A stretch of 45,795 bases of DNA from an uncultured Lysobacterales bacterium (lineage in GTDB: Bacteria > Pseudomonadota > Gammaproteobacteria > Xanthomonadales > SZUA-36). How positions within the stretch are numbered: position 1 is the first letter of the stretch; each line of letters begins with the position of its first letter. Under the pieces are notes generated by a model that searched no databases, was not told where the DNA came from, and saw nothing but the letters and a program-made list of their open reading frames with translations. The stretch covers positions 1 to 45,795 of the forward strand of contig CALBDB010000173.1 in the NCBI GenBank assembly GCA_937927755.1, in the 5' to 3' direction. Made by a program: the position numbers and the translations under genes. This document shows positions 8,821-17,350 of the stretch, one piece after another.

Positions 8821-9831
8821 ATGGAATCTACTCAGGATCAAGCACATAAAGACCAGCACCAGCATCCGGAACGGGCTGCGTTCAGGCAGCTCAGCAAGGT
8901 AGCCAACCAGCTCATTATCGGCCAGGAGCGATTGATGGAACGACTGGTCATGGCTTTGCTCTGCAACGGGCACTTACTGGTCGAAGGCGCCCCGGGCCTC
9001 GCGAAGACCACGGCCATCAAAGTGTTGGCGGAACGTATCGAGGGTGATTTCCACCGCATCCAGTTTACCCCGGACTTGCTCCCCGCCGACCTGACGGGTA
9101 CGGAGATTTACCGTCCCCGGGAAGGCATATTCGAGTTTCAGCAGGGACCGATTTTTCACAACATGATCCTCGCGGATGAAGTGAACCGTGCACCGGCCAA
9201 GGTGCAGTCCGCCATGCTCGAGGCCATGGGTGAGCACCAGGTCACCGTGGGCCGAATTACTTACCCGATGCCGAAGCTGTTCCTGGTCATGGCCACGCAA
9301 AACCCGATTGAACAGGAAGGCACTTACCCCTTGCCGGAGGCCCAGCTGGACCGGTTCCTGATGCATATTGCCATTTCGTATCCGGACGCCCAGGCAGAGC
9401 AGGACATCCTCGAACTGGCCCGTGGCCAGGCACGCGATGAGTTGGGTGAAAAACCCCAGCCCGGTATGCTGGTCACCCAGGAACAGGTGTTTGCCGCGCA
9501 AAAACAGGTGCTGGACCTGCACATGGCGCCGGCGCTGCAGGAGTACATCGTGCAACTGGTGCTGGCAACCCGCGATCCGGGCAAATGGGACGAAGAACTT
9601 GGGCACCTTGTAAGTTACGGCGCCAGTCCGCGCGCCACCATCGGGCTGGACCGTTGCGCCCGTGCGAGAGCCTGGCTCGACGGCCGTGATTTTGTTTCTC
9701 CTGATGATATCCATGCGGTTATCCACGAGGTCATGCGCCACCGCGTATTGCTGTCATACGAAGCGGAGGCAGACGGTGTAACCGTGGATGAACTGGTAAA
9801 CCGTCTGCTGGACCTGGTTCCTGTTCCATGA
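8821..9831 (+). CDS. MoxR-family AAA+ ATPase
   Basis: First gene of a six-gene MoxR/Bat operon. MoxR ATPases act as chaperones for partner proteins with VWA domains. Walker A (GAPGLAKTT, about residues 56-64), Walker B (LADEVNRAP, about 117-125) and sensor 1 (ATQNPIEQEGTYPLPEAQ) are intact, and the C-terminal lid domain carries SPRATIGL. It has 336 residues and no membrane segment, so it is cytosolic. AGGT precedes the ATG. Its end overlaps the DUF58 gene by 4 bp (ATGA), so the two are translationally coupled. Confidence 0.94.
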   Translation: MESTQDQAHKDQHQHPERAAFRQLSKVANQLIIGQERLMERLVMALLCNGHLLVEGAPGLAKTTAIKVLAERIEGDFHRIQFTPDLLPADLTGTEIYRPREGIFEFQQGPIFHNMILADEVNRAPAKVQSAMLEAMGEHQVTVGRITYPMPKLFLVMATQNPIEQEGTYPLPEAQLDRFLMHIAISYPDAQAEQDILELARGQARDELGEKPQPGMLVTQEQVFAAQKQVLDLHMAPALQEYIVQLVLATRDPGKWDEELGHLVSYGASPRATIGLDRCARARAWLDGRDFVSPDDIHAVIHEVMRHRVLLSYEAEADGVTVDELVNRLLDLVPVP

Positions 9832-10757
9832 CAGAAGCCCTGCCAGGTGACGGCATCCACCTGAGTGCATCCGAGTTAATCGCACTCAAGCCGCGTTGTA
9901 ACGCCCTGAGCCTGCCGATGAAGAGCCCGGCGGCCTCGGCGCTGGCAGGCGCATACCGCTCGCGTTTCCGGGGCCGCGGTGTGGATTTTGTAGAATCGAG
10001 AAATTACCTGCCCGGTGATGATATCCGCAATATGGATTGGCGTGTCACCGCACGCACCGGCAAACCGCACACGAAGATATTCCAGGAGGAACGTGAACGC
10101 CCGGTGCTGGTCGTCGTAGACGCCGGCCCCAGCCTGTATTTTGGTACGCGCACACGGCTCAAGTCGGTAGCAGCAGGGCAGTTTGCTGCATCGTGCGCCT
10201 GGGCCGCGGTGCGGCGTGGCGACCGGATTGGCGCTTTCCTGTTCGCACCTCACGGTCATCGCGAGTTACGCCCGGCCGGCGGACGCAGGGGCGCCATGCG
10301 TGTCATCCAGGGGTTGGTTGACTGGCTGAACCCGGAGACAGAGCACCGCGGTTTTGAACCGCTTTCCGTGTCACTGGAACGTGTCCGGCATGCCGTCCGC
10401 CCGGGCAGCCTGGTGATTATCATCAGCGATTTCTTCAATCTCGACGAGACATGCCACCGTCACCTGTCGCGTTTGCGTCAGCACAATGACGTGATCGGCT
10501 GCCAGGTAGTGGATCCCGCGGAAGAGTTTTTACCGGCCGGCCGCTTCCCGATATCGGATGGTGAGCACAGCGCCATGCTGGACACGCACCAGCAGAATTC
10601 CCGGCGGCGCTTCGACGAGATGAGCACGGAACACGGGAATATTCCCCGGCGTATGTTCCAACGCCACAAGTGTGGATGGATGGTGCTGAAGACCACCGAT
10701 GATCCGGTAGAAGTGCTGGGCCGGGAATTACGAATTCTTGTAGGACGGGGTACATGA
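9828..10757 (+). CDS. DUF58 domain protein (VWA-like partner of MoxR)
   Basis: A 309-residue cytosolic DUF58 protein. The family signature is plain: RGRGVDFVESRNYLPGDD, then IRNMDWRVTARTGKPHTK and FQEERERPVLVVVDAGPS, which leads into a VWA-like fold. DUF58 proteins are almost always encoded directly after a MoxR ATPase, as here, and probably act with it in envelope or metalloprotein assembly. It overlaps both neighbours by 4 bp. Confidence 0.92.
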   Translation: MTEALPGDGIHLSASELIALKPRCNALSLPMKSPAASALAGAYRSRFRGRGVDFVESRNYLPGDDIRNMDWRVTARTGKPHTKIFQEERERPVLVVVDAGPSLYFGTRTRLKSVAAGQFAASCAWAAVRRGDRIGAFLFAPHGHRELRPAGGRRGAMRVIQGLVDWLNPETEHRGFEPLSVSLERVRHAVRPGSLVIIISDFFNLDETCHRHLSRLRQHNDVIGCQVVDPAEEFLPAGRFPISDGEHSAMLDTHQQNSRRRFDEMSTEHGNIPRRMFQRHKCGWMVLKTTDDPVEVLGRELRILVGRGT

Positions 10758-11221
10758 ATCCGGACCTGTTATCACAATTGCGTGATATACACACTGCGCC
10801 TGCCGCCCCGTGGTGGCCGCCAGCGCCGGGCTGGTGGGTTCTGGCCCTGATTTTACTGTTGATACTGGCCTGGTTGATCCGCCGTGTTATCTCCCGCTAC
10901 CGGGATCATCAACGGCGCAAACAAATGCTGGGCTGGGTGGACTTTCTGAATGAGATGGTCGATCCGGAAAGTGAACCCCAGGCTTATCTGTCCATGTTGA
11001 ATCGCATATTTAAACTGACTGCCTTGAGGGCGTTCCCCGGTCAGCATTGTGCGGGCATGAAGGGGCAGGAATGGGCCGATTTCCTGATCGAAAAAATAAA
11101 GATTTCGCAATCGGCGGAATCACTCAATGTGCTGGCGTCGGGTCCCTATGATCCTGCGCCGCGGTTTGACCCTGAGGTCATGTGTGAGTTGACCCGGGCA
11201 TGGATTCGTCAGCATGGCTGA
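10754..11221 (+). CDS. DUF4381 membrane protein of the Bat operon
   Basis: A 155-residue protein with one transmembrane helix near residues 25-45 (WWVLALILLLILAWLIRR), preceded by a proline- and tryptophan-rich stretch (APAAPWWPPAPG) and followed by a cytoplasmic helical domain ending AWIRQHG. This pattern and its place between DUF58 and the first VWA gene identify the DUF4381 family, a standard but functionally uncharacterised part of Bat operons. It starts at an ATGA overlap and its end overlaps the next start by 8 bp. Confidence 0.85.
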   Translation: MNPDLLSQLRDIHTAPAAPWWPPAPGWWVLALILLLILAWLIRRVISRYRDHQRRKQMLGWVDFLNEMVDPESEPQAYLSMLNRIFKLTALRAFPGQHCAGMKGQEWADFLIEKIKISQSAESLNVLASGPYDPAPRFDPEVMCELTRAWIRQHG

Positions 11222-12233
11222 AGATGTACTGACAACCGGGTTTACCATCGCCTGGCCCTGGCTGTTGCTGCTGGCGCCGGTACCGTGGTTGTTGCGCCTG
11301 TTGATGCCGGCCTCGCCGTCTGCTGACCTGCAGGCCCTTCGTGTGCCCTGGTTCTCAGCCGTGGCCGGCGGTAAGGCTGGCTGGATGCGGCGGCCATGGC
11401 TGGCCATGATCGCTGCTCTGGTGTGGCTGTTGCTGGTTTTCGCTGCAGCCCGTCCGCAATGGATTGGTGAGATAGAGAGTTTACCGGTCACCGGGCGTGA
11501 CCTGCTGCTGGCTGTTGATATTTCAGGCAGCATGGACACCCAGGATATGGTCATGAACAAGACCGCGGTGAACCGTTTGAAGGTGGTGAAAAAGGTCGCC
11601 GGTGAATTTATCCAGCGGCGTCATGGCGACCGAGTCGGACTGGTTCTTTTTGGCAGCCGCGCCTACCTGCAGACACCCTTGACCTTTGATACCGAAACTA
11701 CCGCCACCTTGCTGGAAGAATCGGAAATCGGTCTTGCCGGACGTGAAACGGCGATAGGGGATGCCATTGGCCTCGCGGTCAAACGGTTACGTGATGATGC
11801 GGCGTCCGACCGTGTGCTGGTGCTGTTGACCGATGGCGCCAATACCTCCGGTGAGGTGCAGCCCTTGCAGGCCGCCGAGTTTGCCGCCCGCGACGGCCTG
11901 ACGGTTTACACCGTGGGTGTGGGTGCGGATGAAATGATGGTGCAGGATTTTTTTGGCAGTCGCGTGGTCAACCCGTCCGCAGATCTCGATGAAGACACGT
12001 TGCGCAGTATTGCCGAGCGAACGGGCGGACGTTATTTCAGGGCCCGGGACACCAGGGAACTGGAACAGATTTATGAAATCCTGGATGAGCTCGAGCCGGT
12101 CGAGAGCGACGTGGAAATCATTCGCCCGGTTGATGAGTTATTTTACTGGCCCATGGGTCTCGCCTATGTTCTGGCGTTGCTGGCGGCGCTGTTATCGATC
12201 CGGCCACTCAGTTTTCGCAGGGTGCATGCATGA
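11214..12233 (+). CDS. batA: BatA-like VWA-domain membrane protein
   Basis: A 339-residue inner-membrane protein with two N-terminal helices (about 10-30 and 60-80), a VWA domain facing the cytosol or periplasm (about 95-290) and a C-terminal helix (about 310-330). The metal-ion-dependent adhesion site is complete: AVDISGSM near 100-107 (DxSxS), a Thr in the TPLTFDT loop and the LLTDGAN motif. It is the first of two VWA proteins in this operon, as in Bat (Bacteroides aerotolerance) systems. The end overlaps the next gene by 4 bp. Confidence 0.9.
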   Translation: MAEDVLTTGFTIAWPWLLLLAPVPWLLRLLMPASPSADLQALRVPWFSAVAGGKAGWMRRPWLAMIAALVWLLLVFAAARPQWIGEIESLPVTGRDLLLAVDISGSMDTQDMVMNKTAVNRLKVVKKVAGEFIQRRHGDRVGLVLFGSRAYLQTPLTFDTETTATLLEESEIGLAGRETAIGDAIGLAVKRLRDDAASDRVLVLLTDGANTSGEVQPLQAAEFAARDGLTVYTVGVGADEMMVQDFFGSRVVNPSADLDEDTLRSIAERTGGRYFRARDTRELEQIYEILDELEPVESDVEIIRPVDELFYWPMGLAYVLALLAALLSIRPLSFRRVHA

Positions 12234-13933
12234 TGGACTGGCTGCCATTACATTTTATCCGGCCGATGTGGCTGGCCCTTGTGCCGGTGGCGGTTATCAT
12301 GCCGGTGCTATGGCGGCGGTTGCGGCGCCCGTCCGGTGACTGGGGCAAGATTTGTGATTCGCATTTGCTGCGATGGCTGAGCGTCGGTAACGCCGCAGCC
12401 CGGCCCTCCCGTTTCGGGCCGTGGCTGGCCGGGCTGGTCTGGTTGATCGCCGCCATCGCACTGGCCGGCCCAAGCTGGGAGAAACTTCCTGACAGCGCCT
12501 TTACCTCGACCGATGCACGTGTGCTGGTGCTTGATTTATCGCTTTCGATGCTGGCCGAGGACCTGAAACCGAACCGGTTGACCCAGGCGCATTTCAGGTT
12601 GTCGGATATGCTTGATGACACAATGGAAGGCCAGACGGGGCTTGTATCCTATGCCGGGGACGCGTTTGTCGTCTCGCCTCTGACGAGTGATACGAACACC
12701 ATCAGGAACATGCTGCCGGCGCTGCGTCCGGATGTGATCCCGGTAGCAGGCAGCCGCCCGGACCGGGCATTGGACCTGGCAGCCGAGCTGTTGCAACGTT
12801 CCGGTATGGCCCGTGGCGAAATCCTGTTGATCGCCGACAGTGGCGACAATGCTGCTGCCGATGTCGCCAGGAAACTGGCAAAGCAGGGTATTTTTACCTC
12901 GGTGCTGGCTGTCGGTACTGTACAGGGTGCGCCGATCCCGAGTGGCGACGGCTTTGTCAGCGACAGCAAGGGCAACATCGTGGTTGCACGTCTCGAGCGT
13001 GATGCCATGCAGTCAATCGCCCGTGCCGGTGCTGGCAAATACTCTGAGTTGACCACGGGTAGCAGTGAAATTTCACCATGGGCAGTCGTTGAAGGCAGTG
13101 AATTCACCCGCAAGGATGATGCCTTGGGTGAACGCTGGAAGGACTCGGGCCCATGGTTGGTGCTGTTGTTGCTTCCCCTGGTCGCCTTCAGTTTCCGGCG
13201 TGGACTGTTGTTTGTAATGCCATTGCTGATTTTGCCGGGGTTGCTAATCAGTGGAAATGCCAATGCAGGCCTGTGGGAAGACCTTTGGGCCACCCGGGAT
13301 CAACAGGCGCAGGCCGCGCTGCAACAGGACCGGGCAGCCGATGCGGCAGCCCTCGCGAAGGACCCGGCGATAGCCGGAGAAGCCCTGTATCGGAGCGGAG
13401 ACTTCCCCGGAGCGGGTCAGGCCTGGTCGCAACTGGACCAGGCGGACAGCCACTATAACCGCGGTAACTCGCTGGCCCAGGCGGGAGATTTTGAAGCCGC
13501 CATTGCCGCCTATGATGCTGCGCTTGCACTGGACCCGGAGATGGAAGACGCCAGCTTCAACCGCGCGCTGGTGGAACAGATGAAGCAGCAGCAGGAGCAG
13601 GAACAGCAAGACCAGGAGAACTCCGACGGCGAGCCTTCCGAAGACCAGTCCGCTGATGAATCGGAGCAGGGCGAGCAAAGCGATGAGCAGTCTGACCAGA
13701 GTCAGCAGGATGGCGAACAGAGCGACGAAGAATCTGATCAACAGCAGGAAGGTGAGGAAGAGGGGGAGCCCTCCGAATCTGAGATGGAGCAAAACTGGTC
13801 AGAGGAAGACGCACAGGCGATGGAGCAGTGGTTGCGGCGTATTCCGGATGACCCGGGCGGGTTGCTGAGACGTAAATTCCGTAACCAGCACCAGCGCCGT
13901 GGTACAACTGCTGATGAAACCGAGACGTGGTAA
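12230..13933 (+). CDS. batB: BatB/BatC-like protein: VWA domain fused to TPR repeats
   Basis: A 567-residue membrane protein that joins the roles of BatB and BatC. It has two N-terminal helices, a VWA domain (about 95-280) with MIDAS VLDLSLSM near residue 101, two more helices near 305-345 and then a TPR segment (about 400-450, SHYNRGNSLAQAGDFEAAIA). A 75-residue Gln/Glu/Asp/Ser-rich low-complexity linker follows (about 450-525), then a conserved basic end (MEQWLRRIPDDPGGLLRRKF). The MIDAS has Leu where BatA has Gly, but the metal-binding Asp and Ser residues remain. BatD follows after six bases. Confidence 0.9.
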   Translation: MMDWLPLHFIRPMWLALVPVAVIMPVLWRRLRRPSGDWGKICDSHLLRWLSVGNAAARPSRFGPWLAGLVWLIAAIALAGPSWEKLPDSAFTSTDARVLVLDLSLSMLAEDLKPNRLTQAHFRLSDMLDDTMEGQTGLVSYAGDAFVVSPLTSDTNTIRNMLPALRPDVIPVAGSRPDRALDLAAELLQRSGMARGEILLIADSGDNAAADVARKLAKQGIFTSVLAVGTVQGAPIPSGDGFVSDSKGNIVVARLERDAMQSIARAGAGKYSELTTGSSEISPWAVVEGSEFTRKDDALGERWKDSGPWLVLLLLPLVAFSFRRGLLFVMPLLILPGLLISGNANAGLWEDLWATRDQQAQAALQQDRAADAAALAKDPAIAGEALYRSGDFPGAGQAWSQLDQADSHYNRGNSLAQAGDFEAAIAAYDAALALDPEMEDASFNRALVEQMKQQQEQEQQDQENSDGEPSEDQSADESEQGEQSDEQSDQSQQDGEQSDEESDQQQEGEEEGEPSESEMEQNWSEEDAQAMEQWLRRIPDDPGGLLRRKFRNQHQRRGTTADETETW

Positions 13934-13939
13934 CCGGGA

Positions 13940-15676
13940 ATGGGAAAGATGATTTTTAATCAAGTACGCGGGCAGGTTTGCTTAAGGCGGTTACGCTTAT
14001 TCGGCCTGGCAGTTATTTTACTGATGACCTATTCGCTGGCGCAGGCCGCACCGGTAACAGCCAAGCTGGACCGCAGTAGCGCCGTGGTGGGTGAAACCGT
14101 GACCCTGGTTTTGCAGACCAATGATCCGGACCAGAGCCTGGATACAGACCTGTCGGTCTTGCAGGCGGATTTCGATGTGCTCAACCAGCGTTCCGAAACC
14201 CAGATGTCGTTTGTGAACGGCCGCCAGACTGCCAGTGTCCGTTTGGTGATTACGCTCGAACCAAAACACGCGGGCAACTTGCTGATTCCCGCGTTGAAGT
14301 TCCCCGGTGTAAGTTCGGAGCCGTTGTATCTGAAGGTGACAGCCGCACCGGAATTGGCGCCCGGTGAAGTTGAACCGGTTTTTATCGAAGTGACCGTGCA
14401 GCCCGACTCCGGCCCGTATTACGTGCTTTCCCAGGTTAGCCTGATGGTCCGGATTTTTTACCAGGCCAACCTGACAGAAGCCGCCATCAACCCGCCGGCC
14501 CCCGAACAGGCCTCGGTACGGTTGCTGGATGAAGTACCGTACCAGGCTGAACGCAACGGTGAACAATACCGTGTACTTGAGCGGCGGTATGCGATATTCC
14601 CCGAGCGCTCCGGAACGTTGACGATCCCGCCCATGCAACTCACCGGGCGCCTGATCGAAAGACCGTCCGACCGCCTCTGGCAACCCACCGTACGTGGCCG
14701 GCGCGTTCGCGTGGAGAGTGAGCCGCTGAACCTGGAAATCAGCCCGCGGCCAGGTGAGTACACAGGCGACTTCTGGTTGCCGGCCAGACGTATAACGCTG
14801 TCGCAGCAAATTGCCGACAATGAAAAACTGCGCGTGGGCGAACCGGTGACGCGAACGGTGATCCTGGATGCAGTGGGGCTGGAAGAAAATATGCTGGAGG
14901 AACCGGCCTGGCCGGAAGTGCCCGCAACACGTATTTACCCGGACCAACCGCAAGGTATCAGCCGCGATGATGGTGAATGGGTGTTGGGTCACAAGGAATT
15001 CCGCTATGCCGTTGTGCCGGAGCAACCCGGAGAACTGGTATTACCGGAAATCCAGCTTGATTGGTGGGATACGGTTGCCAACCGGCAGCGCACGGCGATA
15101 TTGCCGGAGCACCGGGTAAATGTACTGCCATCCGAGTTACATCAGTCGGCCATGACACCCCCGCCGCCGACGACCGTGCCGCAGGGGATTAATACCGGCA
15201 GTGCCGACGGGAATACGTCCGGGCCTGGAGGTTCAGACCTGTGGAAATTAACGACCGCGGCATTTGCTTTCCTGTGGTTGTTGACCCTTTTCTTCTATTT
15301 CCGGCGGCCGTCCCGCGGCGCGGGACCACTGCCTGTCAGCGGTGCTGTTGCGCCGGCTGAAAATGAATTGCTGAATCAATTCAAGCTAGCCTGCCGGGCA
15401 GGCGATGCCACTGCAGCCCGCCAGCATCTCGCGCAATGGATAAGAAATTATGCGCCGCAGGCCATGCGTGGCAGCATGCGCGACTTTGGCGCAGCCTGTG
15501 AAAACTCAGCCTTGCGAGCAGCAATAGCCGAACTTGATGTCAGCGGGTTTACCGATGAAGGCGCCGGCGCCTGGAAGGGGGAGGCCTTATGGGATACATT
15601 CAAGCGCTGGCAAAACGGCGCGTACAAGCCGCAAAACTCCGGGATCGCTGAAAAACCTGAGCTGTACCCGCGCTAA
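13940..15676 (+). CDS. batD: BatD-like protein (oxygen tolerance family)
   Basis: A 578-residue membrane-anchored periplasmic protein that closes the operon. An uncleaved or cleavable signal segment lies at about residues 15-37 and is followed by beta-rich repeats typical of BatD (PVTAKLDRSSAVVGETVTLVLQ at the start). A single transmembrane helix near 432-453 (LTTAAFAFLWLLTLFFYF) and a small helical cytoplasmic domain follow. BatD proteins are found with BatA/BatB and MoxR. Their exact function is not settled; roles in envelope stability and stress resistance have been proposed. Confidence 0.88.
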   Translation: MGKMIFNQVRGQVCLRRLRLFGLAVILLMTYSLAQAAPVTAKLDRSSAVVGETVTLVLQTNDPDQSLDTDLSVLQADFDVLNQRSETQMSFVNGRQTASVRLVITLEPKHAGNLLIPALKFPGVSSEPLYLKVTAAPELAPGEVEPVFIEVTVQPDSGPYYVLSQVSLMVRIFYQANLTEAAINPPAPEQASVRLLDEVPYQAERNGEQYRVLERRYAIFPERSGTLTIPPMQLTGRLIERPSDRLWQPTVRGRRVRVESEPLNLEISPRPGEYTGDFWLPARRITLSQQIADNEKLRVGEPVTRTVILDAVGLEENMLEEPAWPEVPATRIYPDQPQGISRDDGEWVLGHKEFRYAVVPEQPGELVLPEIQLDWWDTVANRQRTAILPEHRVNVLPSELHQSAMTPPPPTTVPQGINTGSADGNTSGPGGSDLWKLTTAAFAFLWLLTLFFYFRRPSRGAGPLPVSGAVAPAENELLNQFKLACRAGDATAARQHLAQWIRNYAPQAMRGSMRDFGAACENSALRAAIAELDVSGFTDEGAGAWKGEALWDTFKRWQNGAYKPQNSGIAEKPELYPR

Positions 15677-15703
15677 AAGGCCGTGCTGCAAAAATGCAGC
15701 ACG
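15675..15703 (-). terminator. Terminator hairpin between convergent genes batD and the exported orphan
   Basis: A perfect 9-bp stem (CGTGCTGCA/TGCAGCACG, 15682-15690 with 15695-15703) has an AAAA loop. Read on the minus strand it is followed by GCC and then TTTT, so it best fits the end of the minus-strand gene at 15727. It may also end batD transcripts, although the plus side has no T tract. Confidence 0.55.
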
Positions 15704-15726
15704 ACCCGGGTTAGCAGGTTTATTAG

Positions 15727-16206
15727 CTAGTTTCCCTTCTTTGGCGTCAAATCGTCCTGGCTCTCGCCCGAACCAACCGGCTCAAAGATGCTGATCATGA
15801 TTCTTCCATCTGTAAGGTCTTCTGTGACAATTTCGAAAGCGAGGGCTTTGTCGCTTGTCATGTTGCCCGCGGGAAGACGATTGATCGTAACGTCTTCGAT
15901 GGCGTCCATGTAAGTTTGAAAATCAGTGGGCTCCACGATAATACTGGTAACCAGTAATACCCTGCCGCCACAGTCGGCATTGCCTGAGCAGTCGTTGCCG
16001 CTGGAAGGTATGTCAACAGTACCCATGGAATCCATGATATCGCTCATGTCGATGGTCAGGTGCGGGCTGCCCGCTTCCACCAGATTATCATTTACCATTT
16101 GCCAGATGTCATCGGACACAATGCCCTCAGCCGGATGGTGTGACCATGCCGGTGCAGTGAACATTATTGCGAGGAACATAAGGGTAAAGATCATCACTCG
16201 TTTCAT
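15727..16206 (-). CDS. Exported protein of unknown function
   Basis: I do not recognise this family. The product has 159 residues with a clear signal peptide (MKRVMIFTLMFLAIMFTAPAWS) followed by HH at the mature N-terminus. The mature part is acidic, contains two cysteines close together (NDCSGNADCGG) that could form a disulfide, and ends with DDLTPKKGN. The ATG at 16206 was chosen because AGGAG lies eight bases upstream and the signal peptide starts there; a longer in-frame start at 16284 has neither. It is convergent with batD, sharing a terminator hairpin, and is likely a single-gene transcript. Confidence 0.7.
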   Translation of the reverse strand: MKRVMIFTLMFLAIMFTAPAWSHHPAEGIVSDDIWQMVNDNLVEAGSPHLTIDMSDIMDSMGTVDIPSSGNDCSGNADCGGRVLLVTSIIVEPTDFQTYMDAIEDVTINRLPAGNMTSDKALAFEIVTEDLTDGRIMISIFEPVGSGESQDDLTPKKGN

Positions 16207-16538
16207 ACGAAAGTCTCCTGGGTTGGACACGAAAAAGAGAAAAAGATATTCTCCACACAAACTGCAGCAAGCAGATGCGGTCATCCGCCGACAACAGCGT
16301 TACCCCCGGTCACATCTCATCGCATGAACGGCAAACGCAGGCGAATCATAACTTCGGCCAGCTTAATCCCAGCTTAAAAATTTCTAAATTTCAGACCGGA
16401 CAAATGTGCTGCTCAGCACAATTCACGTTTGTCTTCTATACTTAAAGGTGGGTCCGGAAATTCTGTCACTATTTCCGATTTGGCAGGTATAACCAGGTTT
16501 CAGGGTCCAGGCTAGTACCGCGTTTGTTGAGAAGTCAC
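16207..16538. other. 332-bp region without a gene between divergent genes
   Basis: No convincing gene is seen. The region holds an AT-rich stretch near 16375-16395, a palindrome with 7-bp arms at 16405-16420 (TGTGCTG-CT-CAGCACA) and a TATACT box at 16437-16442 on the plus strand, about 100 bp before the small ORF. No good -35 is visible, but the palindrome lies where an activator site could be. Confidence 0.4.
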
Positions 16539-16739
16539 ATGCAGAAACACACCATACACAAGAAAATTTACGACCCGTTTGCCCACTACACCCGCGGTGT
16601 CCTGACGTTTGATGAAGAGAAGTACACATTCGTTGCGCACCGTATGCCCTACGTGGGACTTAACCAGAAGTCCTGGAAAACAGAGAAGGCATTCACTGCC
16701 GATTATCGGCGAATGGTAGCCAGGAAATTCGTCGTTTGA
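16539..16739 (+). CDS. Possible small protein, 66 residues
   Basis: An open frame of 66 residues (MQKHTIHKKIYDPFAHYTRG at the start) that is basic and aromatic-rich, with no membrane segment and no family I recognise. GAGAAG lies a few bases upstream of the ATG at 16539, and a TATACT box about 100 bp upstream could serve as promoter. An in-frame ATG at 16524 would add five residues. It ends 22 bp before the convergent SPOR gene. The amino-acid composition looks protein-like, but coding status is not certain. Confidence 0.4.
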   Translation: MQKHTIHKKIYDPFAHYTRGVLTFDEEKYTFVAHRMPYVGLNQKSWKTEKAFTADYRRMVARKFVV

Positions 16740-16761
16740 AAAGAGCAGCTACGGAGGCTTT

Positions 16762-17349
16762 TTAGGGGTTAGCCTTCATAACCAGCGTATCGATGCGGTT
16801 GTCCGATAACATCCGGCGTATTTCATCTGCCTTGCGCGCGCCTTCGATCGGGCCGATCCTGACCCGGTGCCAGGTTTCGCCGTTGACCGTAACTTTTTGC
16901 ACTGCTGCCACCGAGCCCAGCAAGGCCAACGTGGCTTTCATCTGCTCGGCTTCGGCCTCGCTTCTGAAAGAACCTGCCTGCAGCACGTAGCTGTCCTGGG
17001 CTTTACCGGGTACCGGTTCGTTTGAGGGCTCGGCCTTGAGGCTAAGTTCCTGGTTGGGAACGACCACTTCCATTTCGGGTAAAACGGTAAAAAAGTCGTA
17101 ACGTGGTTTTTTGGGCTCTTCGGCCCTGGCCTTGTCGCTCTCGATCAACGCGGATTCAGTTGACGCGGATGATTCGTCCACGGAGGGTGCGTTTTGTTTA
17201 AAATCCGGCAAGTAACCCCTGAACATCAATGTCACAGCCAAACCCAGGCCGATTACAATGCCTCCAAGCAGCCAGAACCACGCCGGAATACCACCCGGGG
17301 AATTCTTTGTTCTGCGCCGGTTGCCGGCTGTCTTGCGCCTGGCTGCCAT
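16762..17349 (-). CDS. SPOR-domain (FtsN-like) membrane protein
   Basis: A 195-residue bitopic protein with a basic cytoplasmic start (MAARRKTAGNRRRTK), one transmembrane helix near residues 22-45 (AWFWLLGGIVIGLGLAVTLM), a Ser/Glu-rich periplasmic linker and a C-terminal SPOR domain (about 115-195, YVLQAGSFRSEAEAEQMKA ... WHRVRIGP). SPOR domains bind septal peptidoglycan. The same layout directly after argS is common in gammaproteobacteria, where it is annotated as FtsN or an FtsN-like division protein. The ATG at 17349 comes one base after the argS stop; a longer frame to 17394 would overlap argS. Confidence 0.87.
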   Translation of the reverse strand: MAARRKTAGNRRRTKNSPGGIPAWFWLLGGIVIGLGLAVTLMFRGYLPDFKQNAPSVDESSASTESALIESDKARAEEPKKPRYDFFTVLPEMEVVVPNQELSLKAEPSNEPVPGKAQDSYVLQAGSFRSEAEAEQMKATLALLGSVAAVQKVTVNGETWHRVRIGPIEGARKADEIRRMLSDNRIDTLVMKANP

Positions 17350-17350
17350 A

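Noticed and set aside
8974-9741. Minus-strand frame of 255 residues opposite the MoxR gene
   Set aside because: Shadow of a strongly conserved AAA+ gene; no features of its own.
13244-13792. Leucine-rich minus-strand frame opposite the BatB linker
   Set aside because: The apparent membrane protein is an artefact of reading a Gln/Glu-rich tract backwards.
14018-15025. Minus-strand frame of 335 residues opposite batD
   Set aside because: Complement of the real gene in a GC-rich region; no start signal or recognisable domain.
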